Positions 15,448 through 24,597 are shown, counted from the stretch's first letter. The stretch: 54,783 nt of DNA from Desulfarculus sp. (GCA_016218705.1 JACRDC010000029.1:1-54783), one strand, 5' to 3'. Program-made: numbers and translations. The notes: generated by a model from the sequence alone, not told the origin.

Positions 15448-16584
15448 ATGGCCCCGCGCTCCGATCCCCAGAAACTGCTGCGCCAGGTGATGGCCCGTTT
15501 CGTGCGCGAGGAGGTGGCCCCCGTGGCCCGCCAGGTGGACGAGAGCGGCCGCTTCCCCCGCGAGCTTTTCGTCAAGCTGGCCCAGATGCATGCCTTTGGC
15601 CTGCGCTATCCGGTCAAGAACGGCGGCGCCGGTGGCAACGCCACGCTCTACTGCATCATGTGCGAGGAACTGGCCCAGGGGCTTTTGTCCCTGGCGGCCA
15701 TCGCGGCCAAGCAGTGCCTCATGGCCACCAACTTTCTGCACCGCTTCGCCGACCAGGAGATGCGCCAGCGCTACTTTCTGCCGGCCCTGCGCGGCGAGCT
15801 GGTGGGCTCCTTCTGCCTGACCGAGCCCGAGGCCGGCGGCGACCTGGGGAGGGTCTCCACCACGGCGGTCAAGGATGGCGACGGCTGGGTGGTCAGCGGC
15901 ATGAAGACCTGGATCACCAATGCGCCGGTGGCTGACTTCTTCACGGTGCTGTGCCAGACCGACCCCGAGCAGGGCATCCGGGGGCTGAACTTCTTCTTCG
16001 TGCCCCGCGGCACGCCCGGCGTGCAGGTCAGCCCCGGCTTCCAGACCCTGGGCACCCGCTCCACCGAGATCAGCGAGGTGGCCTTCAACGACTGCCGCAT
16101 CCCGGCGCGCTTTCTGCTGGGCCAAGAGGGCAAGGGTCTGGGCGCCCTGTTGGCCATCTTGGCCGAGATCAGGGCCATGACCGCGGCCCTGGCCCTGGGC
16201 CTGGCCAAGGCCGCCTACCAGGCCGGCTTCCAGTACGCCAAGGAGCGCTCGGCCTTTGGCAAGACCATCAACCAGTACCAACTCATCCAGTCCAAGATCG
16301 CCAGGCTGGCCACCGATATCTGGGCCGCCGAACTGATGCTCTACGACACCACGGCCAAGATTGATGCCGGACAGCGCCCTTCCAAGGAATCCATGATGGT
16401 CAAATATTTTGCCACCGAGGTGGCCTGCCGGGCCTGCGACGAGGCCACGCGCATCCTGGGCGCCTACGGCTACTCCATGGAATACCCGGTGCAGCGCTAC
16501 TTCCGCGACGCGCGCTTTCTGTTGTACGGCGGGGGCACCCACGAGGTGCTACAAACCAACATCGCCCGCGAGTTGGGCTTCTGA
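15448..16584 (+). CDS. Acyl-CoA dehydrogenase lacking the usual catalytic glutamate
   Basis: A 378-residue FAD-dependent acyl-CoA dehydrogenase with the expected motifs: CLTEPEAGGDL and MKTWITNA for flavin and substrate binding, then FGKTINQYQLIQ and RILGAYGYSMEYPVQRYFRDAR. The catalytic Glu of the C-terminal Y-E-G-T motif is Gly362 (sequence YGGGTHEV). The alternative isovaleryl-CoA-dehydrogenase position, just before the conserved Arg242, is Ile241; a Glu lies one residue earlier (Glu240). No standard base is therefore in place. This would suit a dehydrogenase that decarboxylates an alkyl- or arylmalonyl-CoA, since loss of CO2 itself makes the carbanion. ATG at 15448 follows AAGGGAG. Confidence 0.85.
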   Translation: MAPRSDPQKLLRQVMARFVREEVAPVARQVDESGRFPRELFVKLAQMHAFGLRYPVKNGGAGGNATLYCIMCEELAQGLLSLAAIAAKQCLMATNFLHRFADQEMRQRYFLPALRGELVGSFCLTEPEAGGDLGRVSTTAVKDGDGWVVSGMKTWITNAPVADFFTVLCQTDPEQGIRGLNFFFVPRGTPGVQVSPGFQTLGTRSTEISEVAFNDCRIPARFLLGQEGKGLGALLAILAEIRAMTAALALGLAKAAYQAGFQYAKERSAFGKTINQYQLIQSKIARLATDIWAAELMLYDTTAKIDAGQRPSKESMMVKYFATEVACRACDEATRILGAYGYSMEYPVQRYFRDARFLLYGGGTHEVLQTNIARELGF

Positions 16585-16591
16585 GGGTGGC

Positions 16592-17263
16592 ATGACTGGC
16601 TTAAGCATCGAGCGCCGGCCGGTGGGCGAGCAGGTGACCGACCACATCCGCCGGCTTATCCTGAGCGGTGAGTTGCCGCCGGGCTCCCGCCTGGTGGGCA
16701 AGCACCTGGCCGAGGAGCTGGGCATCAGCCGCACGCCGGTGCGCGAGGCCCTGCACCGTCTGGCCCAGGAGAACTTGGTGGTGCGCCGCGATTCGGGTGG
16801 CTTCGAGGTGCGGCCCCTATCGGCCCGCGAGGTGGAGGAGGTGGTGGGGGTGCGCGCGGCCCTGGAGTCCTACGCCATGGAGCTGGCCGCCCAGCGCCTG
16901 AGCCCCCAGGTCTTGCAGGCTTTGCAGCGCAACGTGGAGGAATACGCCCAGGCGCTCAAGCAAAAGAAGGTCATGCGCCTGGTCAAGCTCAACACGGCCT
17001 TCCACGAGACCGTCTACGAGGCCGCCGGCTCGCGGGTGCTGCGCGGCCAGATCAACGAGTTGGCCGAGATACTGCACCGCTTCCGCGTGGCGCTCCTTAG
17101 CGAGCCCCAGGCCGCGGCGCGCTCGCTCAAGGACCACCGCCGGCTGCTGGCGGCCCTGGAAAAGGGCGACGCCCGCCTGGCCGGGCGCATTTGCCGCGAG
17201 CACGTGCTTGCCGGGGGCGAGTGGATCGTCAGCCGCCTGCAAGACCAGCAGGAGGAAGACTGA
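16592..17263 (+). CDS. GntR-family (FCD) transcriptional regulator
   Basis: A 223-residue regulator. A winged-helix DNA-binding domain of the GntR type lies at residues about 10-75 (ILSGELPPGSRLVGKHLAEE, then GISRTPVREALHRLAQENLV). It is followed by an all-helical FCD effector domain with metal-site His residues in FHETVYEAAGS and in DHRRLLAALEKGD..CREHV. FCD regulators usually repress catabolic genes and release DNA on binding an acid or CoA ester. It sits inside the operon it probably controls, 8 bases after the dehydrogenase gene, which would give autoregulation through the palindrome at 12132-12146. Confidence 0.9.
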   Translation: MTGLSIERRPVGEQVTDHIRRLILSGELPPGSRLVGKHLAEELGISRTPVREALHRLAQENLVVRRDSGGFEVRPLSAREVEEVVGVRAALESYAMELAAQRLSPQVLQALQRNVEEYAQALKQKKVMRLVKLNTAFHETVYEAAGSRVLRGQINELAEILHRFRVALLSEPQAAARSLKDHRRLLAALEKGDARLAGRICREHVLAGGEWIVSRLQDQQEED

Positions 17264-17265
17264 GC

Positions 17266-17688
17266 ATGGCCGACGCCCGCCAGAGCGCGCCCGTACGGGT
17301 GCTGGTGGCCAAGCCCGGTCTGGACGGCCACGACCGGGGGGCCAAGGTGGTGGCCTATGCCCTGCGCGAGGGGGGCATGGAAGTGATCTACGGCGGCTTG
17401 CACCAGAGCACCGAGCAGATTCTGCAGACCGCCCTGCAAGAGGCCGTGGACGTCATCGGCCTGTCAATCATGAGCGGTGCCCACCTGCCCATCTGCCGGC
17501 GCCTGATGCGGGGGCTGGCGGATAAGGGGCTCTCGCAGATCAAGGTGGTGGTGGGCGGGGTGATCCCCCAGCCCGACATACCCAGGCTGTTGGAGTTGGG
17601 CGTGGCGGCGGTGTTCCCGGGGGGCACGCCGTTGCCCGAAATCGTGGAGGGCGTGCGCCGGGTGGCTCGGGCCGCCCAGGAAGCCTGA
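17266..17688 (+). CDS. B12-binding small subunit of acyl-CoA mutase
   Basis: A 140-residue cobalamin-binding subunit. The base-off/His-on motif DGHDRG (D-x-H-x-x-G) is followed by SIMSGAHL and by GGVIPQPDIPRL, which bind the cobalamin tail. Together with the next gene it makes a two-chain adenosylcobalamin-dependent mutase of the methylmalonyl/isobutyryl-CoA mutase group. Small separate B12 subunits occur in archaeal methylmalonyl-CoA mutase, isobutyryl- and hydroxyisobutyryl-CoA mutases and the arylsuccinyl-CoA mutase of anaerobic indoleacetate breakdown. It starts 2 bases after the GntR stop and ends 5 bases before the large subunit. Confidence 0.93.
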   Translation: MADARQSAPVRVLVAKPGLDGHDRGAKVVAYALREGGMEVIYGGLHQSTEQILQTALQEAVDVIGLSIMSGAHLPICRRLMRGLADKGLSQIKVVVGGVIPQPDIPRLLELGVAAVFPGGTPLPEIVEGVRRVARAAQEA

Positions 17689-17693
17689 CTATC

Positions 17694-19331
17694 ATGGGCG
17701 TGGCCAAATACAGCAAGGACAAGCGCGGAGCCATCCAGGAGGTGGAGCTGCATAGCGGCATCAAGGTCAAGGCCTCCTACGGTCCGGAAGACCTGGAACG
17801 CGTGGGCTTTGAGTATCAACAGGACCTGGGCCAGCCTGGCCATTACCCCTTCACCCGCTCCCTGCATCCCCTGGGCTTTCGCAGCCGTGAATGGACCGTG
17901 CGCCAGTACTCGGGCTTCGGCACGCCCTCGGAAACCAACGAGCGCTTCAAGCTTCTGATAGCCCATGGCCAGACCGGGCTCAACGTGGCCTTTGACCTGC
18001 CCACCCAGATGGGCTACGACTCTGACCACCCCCTGGCCGAGGGCGAGGTGGGGCGCGTGGGCATGGCCGTGGACACCCTGGCCGACTTCGAGGCCGCCTT
18101 CCAGGGCATTGACCTGGCCAAGGTGGGGTCGGGGCTGACCATCAACGCCGTGGCCGCCATCATGCTGGCCATGTACGAGGCCCTGGCCCGGCGCTGGGGG
18201 GTGGATACCGCGCGCATCAGCGCCACGCCCCAGAACGACATTCTCAAGGAGATCATCGGCCGGGGGGCCTGGATCTTCCCGGTGCGGCCGGCGGTGGACC
18301 TGGTGGGCGACCTCATCGAGTACGCCACGGCCCAGGGGCATCTGCCACGCTGCAACCCGGTGAGCGTCTGCGGCTACCATATCCGCGAGTCCGGGGCCAC
18401 GCCGGCCCAGGAGATCGCCTTCGCCTTTGGTATCGCCTTCGCCTACCTGGACAACGTGATGGCTAGGGGCTACGGCCCCGACCAGGTGGTGGAGCGCTTC
18501 TCGTTCAACTTCAACATCTTTGGCAACCTGTGGGAGCAGGTGGCCAAGTTCCGCGCGGCGCGCAAGCTCTGGGCGCGGCTGCTCAAGGAGCGCTACGGCG
18601 TTCGGGAAGCAAAGGCCCTGTTCCTGCGCGGGCTCTTCGGCGGCGGCGGTTTCGGCCTGACCAAGGCCCAGCCCGAGAACAACATCGTGCGCGGGGCCTA
18701 CTACGCCCTGGCCGCGGCCCTTGGCGGCGCCCAGACCACGGCCCTGTGCTCCTATGACGAGGCCTACACCATCCCCACGCCCCAGGCCGCGCTCCTTAGC
18801 CTGCGCACCTTGCAGATTCTCATGGACGAGATGGGCCTGCGCGACACCGTGGACCCCCTGGCCGGCTCCTACTTCATCGAGACGCTGACCAAGGAGATGG
18901 AAGGCAAGATACTGGAGGAGATGGAGCGGGTGGAGCGCTGGGGCGGCATGGTGGCCGCCGTGGAGAGCGGCGAGGTGCAGCGCCTGGTGGCCAGCCAGGC
19001 CTTCCAGTGGGAGAAGGACCTGCTGGAGGGCCGGCGGGTCAAGGTGGGAGTGAACAAGTACACCGAGGGTGGGTCCCAGGCCGAGGTGGAGTTGCACCAG
19101 TACAGCGAGGAATCGGCCGCCCGCCAGGTGGCGTCCCTGCAAGAGGTCAAGCGCGGGCGTGCCCAACGGGAGGTGGCCCGTTGCCTGGGCGATCTGGAAA
19201 AGGCGCTTAAAGACAGGCGCAACGTCATGCCCATCCTGGTTGAATGCTGCGCGGCCTACGCCACGGTGGGTGAGATGGCCGGAGTGATGCGCCAGGTATT
19301 GGGCGAGATGAAGGAACCCTCCATCTTCTGA
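17694..19331 (+). CDS. Acyl-CoA mutase large subunit, methylmalonyl-CoA-mutase family, altered pocket
   Basis: A 545-residue TIM-barrel mutase subunit that rearranges a carbon skeleton by a radical route. It keeps the residues that bind a free carboxylate in methylmalonyl-CoA mutase: Tyr72 (RQYSGFG, Propionibacterium Tyr89) and Arg190 (IIGRGAWIFP, Arg207). The catalytic His is kept in CGYHIRESGA. It differs where the small substrate is packed: Tyr75 and Met78 of the classic enzyme (TRGPYATMY) are His58 and Gly61 here (TRSLHPLGF), as in isobutyryl-CoA mutase. A dicarboxylic acyl-CoA with a bulkier side chain is thus plausible, for example arylsuccinyl-CoA. No mutase chaperone gene (meaB/argK) is adjacent. 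Plain methylmalonyl-CoA mutase remains possible. Confidence 0.88.
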   Translation: MGVAKYSKDKRGAIQEVELHSGIKVKASYGPEDLERVGFEYQQDLGQPGHYPFTRSLHPLGFRSREWTVRQYSGFGTPSETNERFKLLIAHGQTGLNVAFDLPTQMGYDSDHPLAEGEVGRVGMAVDTLADFEAAFQGIDLAKVGSGLTINAVAAIMLAMYEALARRWGVDTARISATPQNDILKEIIGRGAWIFPVRPAVDLVGDLIEYATAQGHLPRCNPVSVCGYHIRESGATPAQEIAFAFGIAFAYLDNVMARGYGPDQVVERFSFNFNIFGNLWEQVAKFRAARKLWARLLKERYGVREAKALFLRGLFGGGGFGLTKAQPENNIVRGAYYALAAALGGAQTTALCSYDEAYTIPTPQAALLSLRTLQILMDEMGLRDTVDPLAGSYFIETLTKEMEGKILEEMERVERWGGMVAAVESGEVQRLVASQAFQWEKDLLEGRRVKVGVNKYTEGGSQAEVELHQYSEESAARQVASLQEVKRGRAQREVARCLGDLEKALKDRRNVMPILVECCAAYATVGEMAGVMRQVLGEMKEPSIF

Positions 19332-19379
19332 GAGGGCCGTGGCCAGGAAGCGTCGCCAAGGGCGGCCGGGAAGCGAGCC

Positions 19380-21485
19380 ATGAAATACAAGATCGGCATA
19401 GACGTGGGTGGCACATTCACCGACTTTCTGCTCTGCGCCGACGACGGCAGCTCGGAAATCTTCAAGGTGCTCTCCACGCCCCAGGACCCCTCAATCGGCA
19501 CCATGGCCGGCATCGCCGAGATGGCCGAATCCAAGGGGCTATCGGTGCCGCAGTTCCTGGACCAGGTCAGCGCCATCGTGCACGGCACCACCGTGACCAC
19601 CAACGCGGTGCTCACCATGCGCGGGGCCAAGACGGGGCTGGTGACCACGCCGGGAGTGCGCGACGCCCTGGAAATGCGCCGGGGCATCCGCGAGGAGCAG
19701 TACAACAATCGCTACCGCAACGTGGAGCCAGTGGTGCCGCGCTATCTGCGCCGGCCGGTGGGCGGGCGCCTGGACTACGCCGGGCGGGAGATCGAGCCCT
19801 TCAGCGACGAGGACCTGCGCGAGGCCTGCCGGCTGTTCGGGGCGGAGGGCGTGGAGGCCGTCGCCATCTGCTTCATGAACTCCTTCGCCAACCCCGCCCA
19901 CGAGGAGCGAGCCGCCGCCCTGGTGGCTGAACTGCTGCCCGAGGCCTACGTCAGCGTCTCCACCCGGGTGGTCCCCTCCATCAGGTTTTACGATCGCCTC
20001 TCCACCACGGCCCTCAACGCCTTCGTGGGTCCCATACTGCGCCGTTATCTGACCAGCCTGCTGCGCAAGCTGGACCAGGAGCGCTTCGGCGGCGTGCTCT
20101 TGATCATGCAGTCCAACGGCGGGGTCATCAGCCCCCAGGCGGCCCAGGATAAGGCCGCCGCCACCTTGCTCTCGGGGCCGGCCGGTGGACCGGTGGCTGG
20201 CATCGCCTATGGCCAGGCCCTGGGCCAGGGCGACCTCATCACCGTGGACATGGGCGGCACCAGCTTCGACGCCGCCCTGGTCAAGGACGGCCAGCCCCTG
20301 GTCACCACCGAGGGCGAGATTGACCGCCGCCGCATCGCCCTGCCCATGCTTAACGTGGTGACCATCGGGGCCGGCGGCGGCTCCATCGGCTGGATAGACG
20401 AGGGCGGGTTGTTGCGAATGGGGCCACAGTCGGCGGGTTCCCTGCCCGGCCCGGCCTGCTACGGCCTGGGCGGCGAGCTGCCCACTTGCACCGACGCCGA
20501 CCTGGTGCTGGGCTATCTGGCGCCAGATTACTTCGCTGGCGGGCGCATGCCGCTGTTCATGGACCAGGCCCGGCGGGCCATCGAGGAGCACGTGGCCTGC
20601 CACTTGGGCTACACGGTGGAGCAGGCCGCGGCGGGCATGTACCGGGTCATCAACGTAAACATGGCCGCTGCGGTGCGCGAGGTTAGCGTCAAGCAGGGCG
20701 CCGACCCCCGCGACTTCCCCCTGGTGGTGGCCGGCGGCGCTGGTCCCAACCACGCCTGCATGATAGCCCTGGAGCTGGAGATACCACTGCTCCTGGTGCC
20801 GCGCGAGTCGTCCATCTTCTGCGCGGCCGGCATGCTAATGAGCGATTTGGAGCACGACTTTGTGCGCTCCTACCCCTGCCTTCTGAAAGACTTGGACCTG
20901 GCGCGCTTCCGGGAGATCTTCGCGGACATGCGCCAACAGGGCGTGGAGCTTTTGGCCAGCGAGGGCATAGAAGAAAACCGGGTGCGCACTGTCTATTCCC
21001 TGGACCTACGCTACCTCAAGCAGTACCACGAGGTGGGCGTGGAGGTGAGCGCCGAGGAGGTGGCCGCCGGCGACGTAGAGGCCATGGCGGCGCGCTTCCA
21101 TCCCGAACACAACCGCCTCTATGGCTACGAGCTGAGCGACACCACCACCCCGGTGGAGCTCATCAACATGCGCGTGAAGACCATCGGCGTCACCGGCAAG
21201 CCGCGCCTGGGTCAGGAGCCCTACCACGGCCCCGACCCCTCGGCGGCCCTCAAGGGCCGCCGGCAAGTCTACGTGCCGGCGGCGGCCGACTTCCAGGAGG
21301 TGCCGGTCTACGACGGCGCGCGCCTGCGCCACGGCATGCGCCTAAGCGGCCCGGCCATGGTGGAGCAGGTCAACACCTCCACCTTCATTACTCCCGAGTA
21401 CCGCCTGGTGGTGGACGCCTTCGGCACCATGACCATCTACCTGCCGGCCATCGAGGAGCAAATCCTGGGGAGGATCGAGCCGTGA
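19380..21485 (+). CDS. Hydantoinase/oxoprolinase family protein, HyuA-type ATPase subunit
   Basis: A 701-residue HyuA-type subunit. It has the two phosphate loops of the actin-like ATPase fold, GIDVGGTFTDFLL near the N terminus and TVDMGGTSFDAAL at about 290-302. Between them lie HGTTVTTNAVL and LLSGPAGGPVAGIAYGQ, which are family hallmarks. Such proteins use ATP to activate a lactam or ketone carbonyl, as in 5-oxoprolinase, N-methylhydantoinase, acetone and acetophenone carboxylases, and the lactam-opening enzyme of anaerobic indoleacetate breakdown. Its stop overlaps the start of the HyuB partner (GTGA). Given the molybdenum hydroxylase downstream, ATP-driven opening of a lactam formed by that enzyme is the preferred reading. 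Confidence 0.9.
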   Translation: MKYKIGIDVGGTFTDFLLCADDGSSEIFKVLSTPQDPSIGTMAGIAEMAESKGLSVPQFLDQVSAIVHGTTVTTNAVLTMRGAKTGLVTTPGVRDALEMRRGIREEQYNNRYRNVEPVVPRYLRRPVGGRLDYAGREIEPFSDEDLREACRLFGAEGVEAVAICFMNSFANPAHEERAAALVAELLPEAYVSVSTRVVPSIRFYDRLSTTALNAFVGPILRRYLTSLLRKLDQERFGGVLLIMQSNGGVISPQAAQDKAAATLLSGPAGGPVAGIAYGQALGQGDLITVDMGGTSFDAALVKDGQPLVTTEGEIDRRRIALPMLNVVTIGAGGGSIGWIDEGGLLRMGPQSAGSLPGPACYGLGGELPTCTDADLVLGYLAPDYFAGGRMPLFMDQARRAIEEHVACHLGYTVEQAAAGMYRVINVNMAAAVREVSVKQGADPRDFPLVVAGGAGPNHACMIALELEIPLLLVPRESSIFCAAGMLMSDLEHDFVRSYPCLLKDLDLARFREIFADMRQQGVELLASEGIEENRVRTVYSLDLRYLKQYHEVGVEVSAEEVAAGDVEAMAARFHPEHNRLYGYELSDTTTPVELINMRVKTIGVTGKPRLGQEPYHGPDPSAALKGRRQVYVPAAADFQEVPVYDGARLRHGMRLSGPAMVEQVNTSTFITPEYRLVVDAFGTMTIYLPAIEEQILGRIEP

Positions 21486-23212
21486 GCCAGGTCAAGATAG
21501 ACAAGGTTTTAGTGTCCATCCTGCAACGGCGCTTCAAGTCCATCACCGAGGAGATGTCCATCGCCCTGGCCCGCACCACGCGCTCGCCCATTCTCTGCGA
21601 GGCCAAGGATTTCGTCACCGGGCTCTACGACGCCAAGGGGCGCATGCTGGAGCAGTGCGAGAACCTGCCCATCCTGGCCTTCAGCCTGGGGCCGGTCTGC
21701 GAGTACATCATCCAGTACTTCGGCGACGACATCCACGAAGGCGACGTAATCTTCCACAACGACGTTTTCTCCATGGGCAACCAGAACAACGACGTGGCCG
21801 CCTTCAAGCCCATTTTCTGGCAGGGGCGATTGGTGGCCTGGGCCGCCTGCAAGGGGCACCAGGCCGACATCGGCGGCGCGGTGCGCGGCGGCTACAACCC
21901 CGAGGCCACCGAGGTCTGGCAGGAGGGCCTGCGCATCCCGCCGGTGAAGGTCTTTGAGCGGGGCAAGCTGCGCAAGGACGTGTGGGACCTGATCTTCGCC
22001 AACATCCGCCTGGACATCGTGGCCGAGGACATGCGCGCCGAGATCGGCTCCTGCGTGGTGGGCGAGCGCGGCATATTAAAGCTTATCGAGCGCTACGGCC
22101 TGGAGTCCTTCGAGGCCCACAAGGAGCACCTCTTCGAGTCCACCGAGAAGATGATGCGCGCCGAGATCAGGGGCATCCCCAACGGCGTGTATCATGGCCA
22201 GTCCAACTGCTACTACGACGGCAAGAACCCGGGCAGCGTCTACACCATTCGGGTGGCCATCACCGTGGAGGACGAGGAGATCACCTTCGACTACTCGGCC
22301 ACCGACGCCCAGACGCCGGGCTTCGTCAACGGCACCTACACCTCAAGCGCCTCGGCCACCCTGCTAACCTTCTTGCAGATGGTCAACCCGGCCATCCCCC
22401 ACAACGACGGCATGGTGCGGCCGCTCAAGATCGTCATCCCCGTGGGCACCATCCTGAACGCCGCCTACCCGGCGGCCACCACCTACGGCAATCACCTGTG
22501 CCCCAACAACGCCGACGCCATCATGCGCGCCCTGGCCCCGGCCATTCCCGGTCGCGTCACCGCCGAGTGGAACGAGCTGTTGTGCTCGCTGACTACCGGC
22601 ATTGACCCGCGCAAAAAGGTGCCTTACGTGGACATCGGCTTCATGGGGCTAAAGGGCGGCTCCGGGGCCATCCTGGGCGAGGACGGCTACGACCACATCG
22701 GCATGATAGACGCCAGCGGCGGCGTGCTGGACCAGGACTACGAGATGTTCGAGCAGCAGACCCCGCACCTCTTGAAGAGCCATGAATACTGGCCAGACTC
22801 TGCCGGGGCGGGGCGCTGGCGTGGTGGCCTGGGCGTCATCACCGAGTTCGTCATTGGCAACGACGACACCCAGGTGGTCACCTTTGGCGACGGCGACGTG
22901 GAGCCGGCCTTGGGCGCCCACGGCGGCGGGCCGGGCACCCTGAACCAGATTTGGCTGCGTTATCCGGACGGCCGCAAGTATGTCTGCACCACCAAGGACC
23001 TGGTGCGCGGGGTGCCCCAGGGCACGCTTTACCATCAGGACGCCGGCGGCGGCGGCGGCTACGGCGACCCCAAGCAAAGGCCGGCGGCCAAGGTGGCCCG
23101 CGAGGTGCGCGACGAGATCGTCAGCCGCCAGGCGGCCCGCGAGCAATACGGCGTGGCGCTGCGCGATGACTTCTCCCTGGACGAGGAAGAAACCGCCCGC
23201 CTGCGCGCTTGA
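21482..23212 (+). CDS. Hydantoinase/oxoprolinase family protein, HyuB-type subunit
   Basis: A 576-residue HyuB-type subunit that forms the hydrolase or carboxylase complex with the HyuA partner just upstream. Typical segments are EMSIALARTTRSPILCEAKDF near the N terminus, GDVIFHNDVFSMGNQNND, and GRWRGGLGVITEF plus DAGGGGGYGDP near the C terminus. GTG at 21482 overlaps the previous stop. Exactly two subunits are present, as in hydantoinases and the indoleacetate lactamase, with no third or fourth gene as in acetone or acetophenone carboxylase. This favours hydrolysis over carboxylation. Confidence 0.9.
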   Translation: MSQVKIDKVLVSILQRRFKSITEEMSIALARTTRSPILCEAKDFVTGLYDAKGRMLEQCENLPILAFSLGPVCEYIIQYFGDDIHEGDVIFHNDVFSMGNQNNDVAAFKPIFWQGRLVAWAACKGHQADIGGAVRGGYNPEATEVWQEGLRIPPVKVFERGKLRKDVWDLIFANIRLDIVAEDMRAEIGSCVVGERGILKLIERYGLESFEAHKEHLFESTEKMMRAEIRGIPNGVYHGQSNCYYDGKNPGSVYTIRVAITVEDEEITFDYSATDAQTPGFVNGTYTSSASATLLTFLQMVNPAIPHNDGMVRPLKIVIPVGTILNAAYPAATTYGNHLCPNNADAIMRALAPAIPGRVTAEWNELLCSLTTGIDPRKKVPYVDIGFMGLKGGSGAILGEDGYDHIGMIDASGGVLDQDYEMFEQQTPHLLKSHEYWPDSAGAGRWRGGLGVITEFVIGNDDTQVVTFGDGDVEPALGAHGGGPGTLNQIWLRYPDGRKYVCTTKDLVRGVPQGTLYHQDAGGGGGYGDPKQRPAAKVAREVRDEIVSRQAAREQYGVALRDDFSLDEEETARLRA

Positions 23213-23233
23213 CCAAAAACCCGCGAGGTTGTC

Positions 23234-24130
23234 ATGAAGGACATGGCCTATCACAAGCCCGCCAGCCTGGCCGAGGCCCTGGAGCTCAAGCAGAGCCTGG
23301 GCGAGGGGGCGATTTTCCTGGCCGGGGGCACCGACGTGATGGTGCAGGCCCGGCAAAGGAAGATAGCCCCCCAGGCGTTGATAAGCCTGCGGGGCATCGC
23401 GGAGCTGCGCGGCGCGCGCCTGGAGGGCGACACCCTGCTCCTAGGCGCCGGCACCACCTTGAGCCAAATACTGGCCGATCCTCTGATCGCCCTCCACCTC
23501 CCCGTGCTGACCGACGCCGCGCGGGTCATGGGCTCCACCCAGATGCGTAACGTGGCCACCGTGGGCGGCAACGTCATGAGCGCCGCGCCCAGTGGCGACA
23601 CCCTTTGCCCGCTGTTGTGCCTGGAGGCCGTGTGCCACTTGGCCTCGGCCGAAGGCCTGCGCCTGGTGCCCATGCAGGAAATGTTCCTGGGGCCGCGCCG
23701 CACCGCCGCCCAGCCCGGCGAGGTACTTACCCACCTGGCCATACCCCTGCCCGCAGCGGGTGGCCATGCCAGCGCGGGGGCCTTCCTCAAGCTCAGCCGA
23801 CGGGCCGCCTTGGACCTGGCTCTCATCAATCTGGCCGCGCAACTGTGGCTCAACGCCGACGGCGGGCGCATAGAAAAGGCCCGCGTGGCCGCCGGTGTGG
23901 TGGGTCCCACGCCCTTGCGGCTGCCCGAGGCCGAGGAGGCGCTAACCGGCGCGCCGCCCACGGCGGCGACCCTGGAGCGGGCAACCCAAAGTTTGGGCGG
24001 CACTTGCAGCATCCGCGATAGTCACCGGTGCGCGGCCTGGTACCGCGAGGAGATGCTCAGAGTCCTGCTTATGCGCGCCGGCGCGCTGGCCTTGCAACGC
24101 CTGGGCGTTTCGCTGGAGGTGGAGGCATGA
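23234..24130 (+). CDS. FAD subunit of second molybdenum hydroxylase
   Basis: A 298-residue FAD-binding subunit of the xanthine dehydrogenase/CO dehydrogenase M type. FLAGGTDVMVQ and ATVGGNVMSAAPSGDT are the flavin-binding loops. The four-Cys [4Fe-4S] loop seen in the divergent operon's FAD subunit is absent, so this is an ordinary oxidative enzyme. ATG at 23234 is used; a second ATG lies three codons on. It follows HyuB by 21 bases and overlaps the iron-sulfur subunit by ATGA. Confidence 0.92.
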   Translation: MKDMAYHKPASLAEALELKQSLGEGAIFLAGGTDVMVQARQRKIAPQALISLRGIAELRGARLEGDTLLLGAGTTLSQILADPLIALHLPVLTDAARVMGSTQMRNVATVGGNVMSAAPSGDTLCPLLCLEAVCHLASAEGLRLVPMQEMFLGPRRTAAQPGEVLTHLAIPLPAAGGHASAGAFLKLSRRAALDLALINLAAQLWLNADGGRIEKARVAAGVVGPTPLRLPEAEEALTGAPPTAATLERATQSLGGTCSIRDSHRCAAWYREEMLRVLLMRAGALALQRLGVSLEVEA

Positions 24131-24597
24131 AGCGCGCGATCGAGTTCAGGCTCAACGGCCAAGCGGTACACGTGGAGGCCAGGGGCGGGCAGACCCTCCT
24201 GGAACTGCTACGGCAAGAACTAGGGTTGAACGGTGTTAAGGAGGGCTGTGGGGCCGGCGAGTGCGGGGCCTGCACGGTGATCGTGGACGGCCAGGCGCTC
24301 ACCTCCTGCATCTTCCCGGCCCTGGAGGTGGAGGGCGCCTCCGTCACCACCATCGAGGGCTTGGCCGCGCCCGACGGCACCCTGCACCCCGTGCAGGAGG
24401 CCTTTGTGCGGAATGGCGCCGTGCAGTGCGGCTTCTGCACACCCGGGCAGATATTGAGCGCCAAGGCCCTGCTGGACTTGAACCCGCATCCCAGCGAGGA
24501 GCAGATACGCACGGCCCTGGAGGGCAACCTCTGCCGCTGCACCGGCTATCAGCAGATCATCGAGGCGGTCAAGGCCGCGGCGGAGGACCAACCGTGA
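24127..24597 (+). CDS. (2Fe-2S) subunit of second molybdenum hydroxylase
   Basis: A 156-residue subunit with both [2Fe-2S] sites in normal order: GCGAGECGACTVIVDG with a later Cys, then QCGFCTPGQ and CRCTGYQQ. It carries electrons from molybdenum to FAD. It overlaps both neighbours (ATGA before, GTGA after), a sign of tightly coupled translation of the three subunits. Confidence 0.93.
   Translation: MKRAIEFRLNGQAVHVEARGGQTLLELLRQELGLNGVKEGCGAGECGACTVIVDGQALTSCIFPALEVEGASVTTIEGLAAPDGTLHPVQEAFVRNGAVQCGFCTPGQILSAKALLDLNPHPSEEQIRTALEGNLCRCTGYQQIIEAVKAAAEDQP

Noticed and set aside
17266-19331. Ordinary propionate-pathway methylmalonyl-CoA mutase
   Set aside because: Not excluded, but set aside as first choice because pocket residues differ and the neighbours (HyuAB, CoA transferase, molybdenum hydroxylases) are not propionate genes.
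19380-23212. Acetone or acetophenone carboxylase
   Set aside because: Only the two HyuA/HyuB-type subunits are present; the small zinc or additional core subunits of those carboxylases are missing.
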